Part shown: positions 36,322 through 46,988 of the stretch, piece by piece | Layout: each line of letters starts with the position of its first letter | How positions within the stretch are numbered: position 1 is the first letter of the stretch | Assembly (NCBI GenBank): GCA_916610825.1 | Contig: OU744449.1 | Coordinates: forward strand, 15,760,415-15,824,414 | DNA length: 64,000 nucleotides | Direction of reading: 5' to 3' | Source: Haliclystus octoradiatus | Lineage: Eukaryota; Cnidaria; Staurozoa; Stauromedusae; Haliclystidae | The notes under the pieces: generated by a model | What the model was told of the DNA's origin: nothing | The model's database searches: none | What the model saw: only the letters and a program-made list of their open reading frames with translations | Program-made: the position numbers and the translations under genes

Positions 36322-36440
36322 AACAATAGGTTTTACACCTATTGTTCCTCAATAGGTTTTACACCTATTGTTCCTTTTTAACAATAGGTTTTACAACTAT
36401 TGTTCCTTTTTAACAATAGGTTTTACATCTATTGTTCCTT
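36322..36440. repeat. Array of four small hairpins, unit 1
   Basis: Four tandem copies of AACAATAGGTTTTACACCTATTGTTCCT-type sequence, the second lacking its first bases. In the first copy AACAATAGGT and ACCTATTGTT form a perfect 10-bp stem around TTTAC. The third and fourth have one mismatch each in the stem (AACTATTG and ATCTATTG). Confidence 0.92.
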
Positions 36441-36775
36441 ATCTAGTAGATTTTGATCACTAACTGCTAATTACATTGTTTTGGGGGAATAGATTGAACC
36501 AAACTCACCAGGAAATGTCCCATTGTCTAGTCGAGGGTCCCAAACGACTAAGGGGAGGGGGCATCCTACTTACGAGCTGCCTTGACCAGCTCTGCGATAA
36601 TTCAGCATCAGACGACCAAAATCTAACTAAAAATAGAAATAATAGCAAGATCAATAAACAACTATCCACGTGACTATATAGCCTGTGGACAGACCAAGAC
36701 CCTTCCCACCACTCTAGAAAGGTTTTAGCCTGTAGACAGGCTACGTGACTCCACCCACCCACATAAACAAAACAC

Positions 36776-36862
36776 AACAACAACAAAAATAGCAACAACA
36801 ACAACAATTTTGTTGTTGTTGTTGTTGTTATTTTTGTTGCAGCAACAACAAAAACAAAAAAA
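36776..36862. repeat. (CAA)n/(TTG)n palindrome, unit 1
   Basis: AACAAAAATAGCAACAACAA runs into a mirror (TTG)n tract and TTATTTTTGTTGC, forming a hairpin with arms of about 30 bp around 36,809, followed by a further CAGCAACAACAAAAAC run. Confidence 0.9.
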
Positions 36863-37002
36863 GAGCCTTACTTACAGTATTTGCGACGACCTGAACATGA
36901 GAAAATCATAACAAACAACAAAATAACAAACCACTTACTAACAGCTTCCGACGACCACCTTGCTAAGGAAAAAATCACAACAAACAATATACTACCCTCT
37001 TT

Positions 37003-37070
37003 CGACGACCAACAGCATCCGACGACCAACAGCATCCGACGACCAACAGCATCCGGCGTCCATCAGCATA
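37003..37070. repeat. 17-bp minisatellite, unit 1 (three exact copies plus one variant)
   Basis: CGACGACCAACAGCATC at 37,003, 37,020 and 37,037, then the variant CGGCGTCCATCAGCATA at 37,054-37,070. Confidence 0.95.
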
Positions 37071-37349
37071 CGACGATTCCAACTGTGAAATTAAAAGGCA
37101 TATCACATAAGGTAACTAACCTAAATAACAAATCGCTAATAATTGCTTTATCTACTACTTGAAGAGCTCAAAATCACGAGCAGCCTTGTTTGAAAAAAGT
37201 TTTGAAATTCGATTTTATGAAATTAAGTACCAGCTAGCCCTTTGATATCTTTTTAATCTTGTTTGTCCAAAAACAACAACGAAAACAGTACAATGGCTGC
37301 TGCTCAATTAAACTCTTCAATCCCACCCCCTGGGACCCTCGACTAGACA

Positions 37350-39900
37350 ATATCGGACACGCCATAGATCATCATTCGCCATCATCATTTCTTAATTATC
37401 TTTAAACCATGTTCGTTTGCCTGAAAAATAAGCAAAAAGAAATATTTAGTATCTCATACTATACCATTACCTTATGGAAAAGTCTTTTATTATCTCACAC
37501 CATCAAAGCGGTTTCGCACACTAAAAAGCTAAGGCCAACAAAACTATGATGATTTTATCAAAATGCTTATTTGGGTAACCAATAACGACAAGCGGGCTTT
37601 TATCGAAGTAGTTATTGACGAGATGTATAAATTGATGAATTTTAAAGAATCCAAAACTAAAGAAACAAAGAATCCATATTTGACAACTGGAAACACGTGC
37701 AATTATCGAATGACATGTAAGAATCAACTTGGGGAATATTCATGTAATTGCTCTTCCACACAGATAAACATTAGGAATATAAAACTTCACCTGACATCTG
37801 CAGCTTTATGTTACTATCATTCATCTTGTACCATTTGCATAGCTTTCATCATGTATCTACAAAAAACAATTTTATGTTACATGGTTAATATTTCATGTTC
37901 AAATTCGTCAATCTTCAAGAAGTTATTTTTCATTGGTCATTCTATCAAAGATATTATTCTTGCATTATAATAGATCAGTTAGAAGGATTTCACGTGTACC
38001 ACTGAAAAAATAATTCTGTATTACTGTACTGATATCAATTGCCGTCTAATACTGACTGAGCTATAACCAGATAACAAAATTGATTTCCTCTTGCGTTTCC
38101 GAATGAAACTGCCTTTCAAATAATCCTCAAAACAAAAAATCATTCTATACAGTACTATAAATTTTCCATTGGTCATCCTATCAAATATATTTACTCGCAA
38201 ATTATATAAAGATGATCATTAAAATATCAAATGACTGACCTGGATTTCGCAACATTGTTCATGATTACATGACAACATTAGACACGTCAAAGATCATCAT
38301 TTCTTTATTATCTTTAAACCATGTTCGTTTGCCTGAAATATAAGCAAAAAGAAATATTTTGTATCTCATACTATACCATTACCTTATGGAAAGGTTTCAT
38401 TATCTCACACTATCAGAGCGGTTTCGGACACTGAAAATCTAAGGCCAACAAAACCATGATGAGTTTATCAAAATGCTTATTTGGGTAACCAATAACGGCA
38501 AGCGGGCTTCTATTGTACTTCGTTGGCTACAAGAACTCAATTTTTAAAAGTAATTATTGACGACGGTGTATAAATTGATGAATTTTTAAAGAATCCAAAA
38601 CTAAAGAAACAAAGAATCCATATTTGACAACCGGCAACACGTGCAATTATCAAATGAAATGTAAGAATCAACTTGAGGAATATTCATGTAATTGCTCTTC
38701 CACACAGATAAACATTAGGAGTATAAAACTTCACCTGACATCTGCAGCTTTATGTTACTATCATTCATCTTGTACCATTTGCATAGCTTTCATCATGTAT
38801 CTACAAAAAACAATTTTATGTTACATGGTTAATATTTCATGTTCAAATTAGTCAATCTTCAAGAAGTTATTTTTCATTGGCCATTCTATTAAAGATATTA
38901 TTCTTGCATTATAATAGTTCAGTTAAAAGTATTTCATCGTGAACCACTGCAAAATAATTCCGTATTACTGTACTGATATCAATTGCCGTCTAATACTGAC
39001 TGAGCTATAACCAGATAACAAAATTAATATCCTTCTGCGTTTCCGAATGAAACTGCCTTTCGAATAATCCTCAAAACAAAAAATCATTCTATACAGTACT
39101 ATAAATTTCCCATTGGTCATCCTATCAATCTATTTCCTCGCAAATTATATAAAGATGATCATTAAAATATCAAATGACTGACCTGGATTTCGCAACATTG
39201 TTCATGATTACATGACAACATTAGACACGTCAAAGATCATCATTTGTTGATTAGCTTTAAACCATGCTCGTTTGCCTGAAAAATAAGCAAAAAGAAATAT
39301 TTTGTATCTCATACTATACCATTTCCTTGTGGAAAGGTTTCATTATCTCACACTATCAAAGTGGTTTCGGACACTAAAAAGCTAAGGCCAACAAAACTAT
39401 GATGAGTTTATCAAAATGCTTATTTGGGTAACCAATAACGGCAAGCAGGATTCTAGAACTTCGCTGACTACAAAACTGAGTTAATAACAGTATTTCATGA
39501 CGACGATGTATAAATTAAAGAATTTTTGAATGCTACAGAATCCTTATTTGACAACCGGCAACACGTGCAATTATCGAATGAAATGTAAGAATCAGCTCGA
39601 GGAATATTCATGTAATTGCTCTTTCACACAGATAAACATCAAGAGTATAAAAGTTCACCTGACGTTATATTATATTATGACAAAAAATCATTCTGTTTTA
39701 CTTTAAGTTTTCCATTGGTCATCCTGTCAAAGCTATTTTATTCGCATTCTATATATAGAAACGATCATGAAAATATCAAATGACTGACCTGAATTTTGCA
39801 GCATTGTTCATTATTATTTTCTGTATAGTATAAAATTCATCATCATTGTTCTGTACCAGTTTCGTAGCACATTCTGTCTAAAAAGAGATAATATATAATT
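37350..39900. repeat. Three tandem sub-repeats of about 0.93 kb, unit 1
   Basis: Markers recur: GTGCAATTATCGAATGACAT at 37,697 with its variants at 38,641 and 39,565, and CATGTTCGTTTGCCTGAAA-type sequence near 37,408, 38,321 and 39,265. The third copy lacks the middle section after about 39,660. Short frames within read NPYLTTGNTCNYRM and NQLEEYSCNCSSTQINI, but stops and frame changes differ between copies, so I do not call a gene. Confidence 0.9.
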
Positions 39901-40842
39901 ACACTTTATGAACATTTAATCAATAACTGCAATAATAAAAGTTAAACCAAGAAAGTATTATTTACATGTTGTGAGTTTATCGGTCTCATTTCATCCTCTA
40001 TGATGCAGATTTATCCCAGCCTTGAGCAACTTCAATGTATGCCTGTAATAATGCGGATGCTGTGTTGGCAGAATTAACTGTAATTGGTTAAACTGAGTCT
40101 CCACACCACGACAAGGTCCAGCAGTTCGACTTCGTGGAGGACATGCAGGTATCCCTAGTGCTATATTTATCAGTATATCATGTATCAGGATATCTTCATG
40201 CAGATCATTCCATTGAGTTTACGTTGCAGTCTAGTATTATAAATGCAATTTATGATAGGAAACAGGACCCAAGAATAACTATTTTGCAACAGTTAGCAAA
40301 TGAAAACTCATGGAACATCCTAAAATAAATCCTACGATCGAAAAATACGCAATATCATGTGTAAATTATCCATTCAATGCATGACGACAGTGTTGTTGAA
40401 TCGGATCATGTCGGCTAACTTCTGGACGTGTAAGGATGAAGATTTTCTACTTTCCTGGTTACCAATAGATACGTATCATGCCTTGAAAGATATTTTCTTC
40501 ATTATAGCTTATAAAAATGTTGCTACGTTATTTATATTCGGGATTCATTGGATCCGACTAAAAAATAATCCGGAAACCGGAAATAATAATCAAAATGCCG
40601 GATAAAATCCGAAGACAATATATCCGGGACAGATACGGATTACCGGTTCAAAAGATTCTCGTATGGAATAACCGATCAAGGAAGATAACCGGACCAGATT
40701 AAATATCCGGATTACTTGTACCAAATCCTCTGATAATTGCGGAGCCTAACCTCTAGCTGCTGCTGAATAATCGAGGCTACTTATCACTCTGACGTCACAA
40801 TGGCCATCAAACGAAACAATAGATTAATTATAGATTTTATTT

Positions 40843-40961
40843 AACAATAGGTTTTACACCTATTGTTCCTCAATAGGTTTTACACCTATTGTTCCTTTTT
40901 AACAATAGGTTTTACAACTATTGTTCCTTTTTAACAATAGGTTTTACATCTATTGTTCCTT
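40843..40961. repeat. Array of four small hairpins, unit 2
   Basis: This is the same four-copy array as at 36,322-36,440, with the same internal differences between copies. The array therefore existed before the large duplication and has not been homogenised since. Confidence 0.92.
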
Positions 40962-41303
40962 ATCTAGTAGATTTTGATCACTTTCTGCTAATTACATTGT
41001 TTTGGGGGAATAGATTGAACCAAACTCACCAGGAAGTGTCCCATTGTCTAGTCAAGGGTCCCAAACGACTAAGGGGAGGGGGCATCCTACAATACTTACG
41101 AGCTGCCTTGACCAGCTCTGCGATAATTCAGCATCAGACGACCAAAATCTAACTAAAAATAGAAATAATAGCAAGATCAATAAACAACTATCCACGTGAC
41201 TATATAGCCTGTGGACAGACCAAGACCTTTCCCACCACTCTAGAAAGGTTTTAGCCTGTAGACAGGCTACGTGACTCCACCCACCCACATAAACAAAACA
41301 CAA

Positions 41304-41452
41304 CAACAACAAAAATAGCAACAGCAACAACAATTTTGTTGTTGTTGTTGTTGTTATTTTTGTTGCAGCAAAGAACAAAAATAGCAACAACAACAACAAT
41401 TTTGTTGTTGTTGTTGTTGTTATTTTTGTTGCAGCAACAACAAAAACAAAAA
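41304..41452. repeat. Doubled (CAA)n/(TTG)n palindrome, unit 2
   Basis: Two head-to-tail copies of the hairpin seen at 36,776-36,862, centred near 41,335 and 41,401 and separated by GCAGCAAAGAACAAAAAT. The whole palindrome has duplicated, not just the trinucleotide tract. Confidence 0.9.
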
Positions 41453-41594
41453 AAGAGCCTTACTTACAGTATTTGCGACGACCTGAACATGAGAAAAGCA
41501 TAACAAACAACAAAATAACAAACCACTTACTAACAGCTTCCGACGACCACCTTGCTAAGGAAAAAATCACAACAAACAATATACTACCCTCTTT

Positions 41595-41696
41595 CGACGA
41601 CCAACACCATCCGACGACCAACAGCATCCGACGACCAACAGCATCCGACGACCAACAGCATCCGACGACCAACAGCATCCGGCGTCCATCAGCATA
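41595..41696. repeat. 17-bp minisatellite, unit 2 (five copies plus one variant)
   Basis: Five copies of CGACGACCAACAGCATC from 41,595 (the first reads CACCATC) and the same terminal variant at 41,680-41,696. There are two more copies than in unit 1, an exact 34-bp expansion after the large duplication. Confidence 0.95.
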
Positions 41697-41979
41697 TGAC
41701 GATTCCAACTGTGAAATTAAAAGGCATTATCACATAAGGTGACTAACCTAAATAACAAATCGCTAATAATTGCTTTATCTACTACTTGAAGAGTTCAAAA
41801 TCGAGAGCAGCCTTGTTTGAAAAAAGTTTTGAAATTCGATTTTATGAAATTAAGTACTAGCTAGCCCTTTGATATCTTTTTAATCTTGTTTGTCCAAAAA
41901 CAACAACGAAAACAGTACAATGGCTGCTGCTCATTTAAACTCTTCAATCCCACCCCCTGGGACCCTCGACTAGACAATA

Positions 41980-44900
41980 TCGGACACGCCATAGATCATC
42001 ATTCGCCATCATCATTTCTTTATTATCTTTAAACCATGTTCGTTTGCCTGAAAAATAAGCAAAAAGAAATATTTAGTATCTCATACTATACCATTACCTT
42101 ATGGAAAAGTCTTTTAATATCTCACACTATCAAAGCGGTTTCGCACACTAAAAAGCTAAGGCCAACAAAACTATGATGATTTTATCAAAATGCTTATTTG
42201 GGTAACTAATAACGGCAAGCGGGCTTTTATTCTACTTCGCTGGCTACAAGAACTGAATTATTAAAAGTAGTTATTGACGACGATGTATAAATTGATGAAT
42301 TTTAAAGAATCCAAAACTAAAGAAACAAAGAATCCATATTTGACAACCGGCAACACGTGCAATTATCGAATGAAATGTAAGAATCAACTCGAGAAATATT
42401 TAAGTAATTGCTCTTTCACACAGATAAACATTAGGAATATAAAACTTCACCTGACATTTGCAGCTATTATGTTTGCTTGATACATGTTACTATCATTCAT
42501 CTTGTACCATTTGCATAGCTTTCATCATGTATCTACAAGAAATATACGTTTTTATGTTACATAGTTAATATTTCATGTTCAAATTAGTCAATCTTCAAGA
42601 AGTTATTTTTCATTGGCCATTCTATCAAAGATATTATTCTTGCATTATAATAGTTCAGTTAAAAGGGTTTCATCGTGCACCACTGCAAAATAACTCCGTA
42701 TTACTGTACTGATATCAATTGCGGTCTACAAGATCTAATGACTGAGCTATAACCAGATAACAAAATAAATCTCCTTCTGCGCTTCCGAATGAAACTGCCT
42801 TCGAATAATCCTCAAACAAAAAATCATTCTATACAGTACTATAAATATTCCATTGGTCATCCTATCAAATCTATTTCCTCGCAAATTATATAAAGTTGAT
42901 CATTAAAATATCAAATGACTGACCTTGATTTCGCAACTTTGTTCATGATTACATGACAACATTAGACACGTCAAAGATCATCATTTCTTTATTAGCTTTA
43001 AACCATGTTCGTTTGCCTGAAAAATAAGCAAAAAGAAATATTTTGTATCTCATACTATACTATTACCTTATGGAAAGGTTTCATTATCTCACACTATCAA
43101 AGCGGTTTCGGACACTAAGAAGCCAAGGTCAACAAAACCATGATGATTTTATCAAAATGCTTATTTGGGTAACCAATAACGGCAAGAGGGCTTTTATTCT
43201 ACTTCACTGGCTACAAGAACTGAATTTTTAAAAGTAGTTATTGACGACGATGTATAAATTGATGAATTTTAAAGAATCCAAAACTAAAGAAACAATGAAT
43301 CCATATTTGACAACCGGCAACACGTGAAATTATCGAATGAAATGTAAGAATCAACTTGAGAAATATTCATGTAATTGCTCTTCCACACAGATAAACATTA
43401 GGAGTATAAAACTTCACCTGACATCTGCAGCTTTATGTTACTATCATTCAGCTTGTACCATTTGCATAGCTTTCATCATGTATCTACAAAAAACAATTTT
43501 ATGTTACATGGTTAATATTTCATGTTCAAATTAGTCAATCTTCAAGAAGTTATTTTTCATTGGCCATTCTATTAAAGATATTATTCTTGCATTAAAATAG
43601 TTCAGTTAAAAGTATTTCATCGTGAACCACTGCAAAATAATTCCGTATTACTGTACTGATATCAATTGCCGTCTAATACTGACTGAGCTATAACCAGATA
43701 ACAAAATTGATTTCCTTCTGCGTTTCCGAATGAAACTGCCTTTCGAATAATCCTCAAAACAAAACATCATTCTATACAGTACTATAAATTTTCCATTGGT
43801 CATCTTATCAAATCTATTTCCTCGCAAATTATATAAAGATGATCATTAAAATATCAAATGACTGACCTGGATTTCGCAACATTGTTCATGATTACATGAC
43901 AACATCAGACACGTGAAAGATCATCATTTGTTCATTAGCTTTAAACCATGTTTGTTTGCCTGAAAAATAAGCAAAAAGAAATATTTTGTATCTCATACTA
44001 TACTATTACCTTATGGAAAGGTTTTATTATCTCACACTATCAAAGCGGTTTGGACACTAAGAAGCCAAGGCCAACAAGACTATGATTCGTTTATCATACA
44101 TTCGTTTATCAATACTGCATACTTATTTGGGTAACCAATAACGGCAAGCGAGATTTTAGTACTTCGCTGGCTACAAAACTGAATTTATAACAGTAATTAT
44201 TGACGACGATGTATAAATTAATGAATTTTCGAGTGCTAAAGAATCCTTATTTGATAACCGGCAACACGTGCAATTATCGATGAAATGTAAGAATCAACTC
44301 GAGAAATGTTCATACAATTGCTCTTTCACACAGATAAACATTAGGAGTATAAAACTTCACCTGACATCTGCAGCTTTATGTTACTATCATTCATCTTGTA
44401 CCATTTGCATAGCTTTCATCATGTATCTACAAAAAACAATTTTATGTCATATGGTCAATAGTTCATGCTTAAATTAGTCAATCTTCAAGCAGTTAATTTT
44501 CACTGGCAATCCTATCAAATATCATATTCTTGCATTATAACCGATAAGTTAAAATGATTTCATCGTGCATGACTGCAAAAAATGCCGTTTCATCTATATC
44601 AATTGCCGGTCTACTGAGGCCTACTGACTGAGCTATAACCATATGGTTTGACCTCTTCCCAAATTCGTGTCTATTTCAGGATGTCTAAACAGATTTCCTT
44701 CTGCGTTCTCGGTTTAAAATTGCCTTCCGAATAATTCCCAAAGATATTATAAAAATCATAAAAATATCATAAAAATATTAAATGACTGACCTGGATTTTG
44801 CAGCATTGTTCATGATTACTTTCATCGTAATATAAATTCATCATCATCGTTCTGTACCAGTTTCACAGCTAATTCTGTCTAAAAAGAGATAATATATAAT
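41980..44900. repeat. Three tandem sub-repeats of about 0.95-0.97 kb, unit 2
   Basis: The same markers lie at 42,357, 43,326 and 44,268. Each sub-repeat resembles its positional partner in unit 1, and the third keeps the middle section that unit 1 lost. Triplication therefore came before the large duplication, and unit 1 then suffered a deletion in its third copy. Confidence 0.88.
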
Positions 44901-44910
44901 TACACTCTCA

Positions 44911-46495
44911 GATATGAAAATTAGAAATCTCATTATTTAAATCATGTTCCTTTTATTCTTCTAACCTGAATGTTGCAGATAGTAGGACTTCTAGCTGGGT
45001 TACTATAACATGGTTCGCTATTCACGAATTTAAAAGCTATCAGTTCTAAAGAAAGATAAGAGAATAATTATTTGACTTATCTTACAAATTACTGATATTA
45101 CATATTTGAATTTCAGTCCATTTAATAGCAGTTTCAATCTTAAGGGATTTCATGAAAATCAGAAGCGAATACTTTTAAACAAGCAATTCAATATGTCCCT
45201 TGTAATATCAATTAAAACATGTAACAGGCAGCATTCGTAATCCTGCAATTTCCAAATTTCAATTAATTATTAGTTGGTCATAGTTACATTAAACAGTATA
45301 CGAATTTAAATTTATATCTAGACAATCCCGGATAATTTATGAACATTTCATCAATAAGTGCAATAATTTATCTACATCATTCTATAAGTACCTGCATTGC
45401 TCATTACTTTAGAAATTTCAAGAGGATTCATACATTCATTTTATTTAACCAAGAACGAACTAATAAATAAAAGAGAATGGCACTCGCATATACTTAAATA
45501 AAAACGTGAATAATCAAACAAACAGCAGACATAATTATTACATGGAAGAAAGTATCTGTTAAACATATTGATTACCTTGTATCAAATACACAACGGACGC
45601 ATTGAGTTGGTCGAGTTGTCAGCTGAAGTCCGACATGCAATTGAAAAAAGTTGTAATTTTCAGAAAAAAAATTGGCAAATAGACACATGTTCCCTTCAAA
45701 ATTCGACATTGTTTTACTTACCACTTCTTGCATGGCAAAAGTTAGCTTTTATCAGAAACTTAGAAATGTAACATACCTAAAACATGCATATACGAAATTT
45801 AGCCTTGTTAACAGAAGATGAGAAATAAAATAAAACCTAAAACATGTAAATGGAGAAACTTACCTTATAACAGAGAACCAGAAATAAAATATACCTAAAG
45901 CATGCATATTCGAATATTAGACTTTTAACAGAAACCCAGAAATGTAATATACCTGAAGTATTCCAATGCTGTAGTTGATGAATCAATTAAAATTCTGTTT
46001 TACCGACTTCGTCCACTCTAAAGTAAAAATACAAAAAGACGTAAACTTTTCATATTTTTAAATTGTCTGTATGCATGCAAACCTTTAAAATAAAGTTCTA
46101 CTTTTAAGGTTCCTGAATAAATAGTGATATACTCACACAATTTTTTAAAATTCAGAGTCAAACCACGAAGCACCTTCTTTGTCGATAGTTTTCATAAAAT
46201 GCTGCTCAAATTAATCCCGCCAAAACCCGAACAATAGAAATTATCGATCCAGCAAATGAATGATTGATGTACAAGATGATTGGTTTGCCACGTTTATCAG
46301 CTCTAGAAATTATATCAAATAATGTTAATCCCTAGGGCGCTCTGAAATCAATCTCTCTTTGTGAATGATCCGGGGGAGGGTTACCTAAAACAAGTTGACG
46401 GGGGTGCAACTATAATGTCATAATTATATCATCATTTTTGATCTACTGTACTCTAATGTTTTTAATTCATTTTCTAGTAGAACATGTTGGACAAT
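44911..46495. other. AT-rich, no gene seen
   Basis: Small local repeats of ACCTAAAACATGCATAT / CCTAAAACATGTAAAT / CCTAAAGCATGCATATT occur around 45,775-45,960, each followed by AACAGA and AGAAAT words, suggesting a decayed tandem repeat of about 65 bp. No coding or RNA feature. Confidence 0.45.
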
Positions 46496-46497
46496 CT

Positions 46498-46765
46498 TCA
46501 ATAATAATAATAATATTACTAATAATAAGATTAATAATATACGGTGAAAGAGTCATAGAATATCGCAGTGAAATACGAGAAACTCGAGTAACAGTAAAGA
46601 ATGTGTATTCTCTGACCCTTTCACCCTCTATTATTATTATTTACCGCTCTGTCAAATGAAGACATAGAGCCCTTATTATCTGCTATTAGATAGACATATA
46701 TTTTATTAATAATAATATTAATAATAATAATAATATTAATAAAAATAATATTAATAATAATATAC
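46498..46765. repeat. (TAA)n/(TTA)n microsatellite tracts
   Basis: Interrupted runs of AATAATAATAATAATATTAC at about 46,498-46,540, a short TATTATTATTATT tract at about 46,629-46,641, and ATTAATAATAATATTAATAA at about 46,705-46,765. The opposite-strand tract between them can pair with its neighbours. Confidence 0.9.
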
Positions 46766-46868
46766 AATTTGCTCAAACTTGCTGCATTTTTCTCTTAGAA
46801 TTTGATACCAATCTTCCTGAAAATTTGAGAACCATAATTATAGCATTAATACAATAATATTGCCCATA

Positions 46869-46988
46869 CTAGATTACGCTACTTCAAGTTAGGTGATCAT
46901 TAGACGATTTACAGTTGAAATAAATTACCTGATGATCACTTATGACATATTATGTAATGCTGCTAAACTTAAGGTAGCGTAAATCTAG
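46869..46988. mobile_element. 120-bp inverted-repeat element (MITE-like)
   Basis: CTAGATTACGCTACTTCAAG at 46,869 pairs with AAACTTAAGGTAGCGTAAAT ending at CTAG, 46,988. Inside, GGTGATCAT and TGATGATCACTTATG add weaker pairing. No target duplication was found. Confidence 0.6.

Larger units (their letters stand above)
36523..37350. mobile_element. Element with 20-bp perfect terminal inverted repeats, unit 1
   Basis: TTGTCTAGTCGAGGGTCCCA at 36,523-36,542 is found as its exact reverse complement at 37,331-37,350. The enclosed 828 bp includes a TAGCCTGT-AG-ACAGGCTA hairpin, the (CAA)n/(TTG)n palindrome and the 17-bp minisatellite. No transposase frame is present, so it would be a non-autonomous element. 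I could not define a target duplication, and the superfamily is unknown. Confidence 0.65.
35420..39925. repeat. Large tandem duplication, unit 1
   Basis: The unit repeats at an offset of about 4,514 bp at the left side (TGTTGTGAGTTTA at 35,453 and 39,967), rising to about 4,627 bp on the right because of simple-repeat expansion in unit 2. In order it holds: a 5' block with an 82-codon frame, a CCGGA-rich stretch (about 36,030-36,190), four small hairpins, a TIR element with a (CAA)n hairpin and 17-bp minisatellite, and three sub-repeats of about 0.92-0.94 kb. Differences between units are scattered substitutions and small indels, so the duplication is not recent. Confidence 0.93.
41044..41977. 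mobile_element. Same TIR element, unit 2
   Basis: The left terminal repeat at 41,044-41,063 has one change (TCAAGGG instead of TCGAGGG); the right one at 41,958-41,977 is intact. The interior is about 106 bp longer than in unit 1, fully explained by the expanded hairpin and minisatellite. It was carried along by the large duplication. Confidence 0.65.
39930..44910. repeat. Large tandem duplication, unit 2
   Basis: This is a direct copy of 35,420-39,925 with the same internal order. It is longer because the (CAA)n hairpin is doubled (about +70 bp), the 17-bp minisatellite has two more copies (+34 bp), and the third sub-repeat is more complete. The right end shares AAAAAGAGATAATATATAAT (near 44,881) with the right end of unit 1 (near 39,880). 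Confidence 0.93.

Noticed and set aside
35836..40605. An intact 82-codon frame present in both large duplication units (35,836-36,084 and 40,357-40,605)
   Set aside because: I compared the copies: of nine base differences, eight change the amino acid and one is silent. That is what neutral non-coding sequence looks like. No domain is recognised.
37563..44477. EGF-like exon repeated in the sub-repeats (NPYLTTGNTC...YSCNC)
   Set aside because: The resemblance covers only part of the cysteine pattern. The final cysteine and glycine positions are missing, the copies differ by frameshifts, and clear splice sites are not seen.
46438..46659. A 73-codon frame at the TAA microsatellite
   Set aside because: Poly-isoleucine translation of a microsatellite; no start context or conservation evidence.
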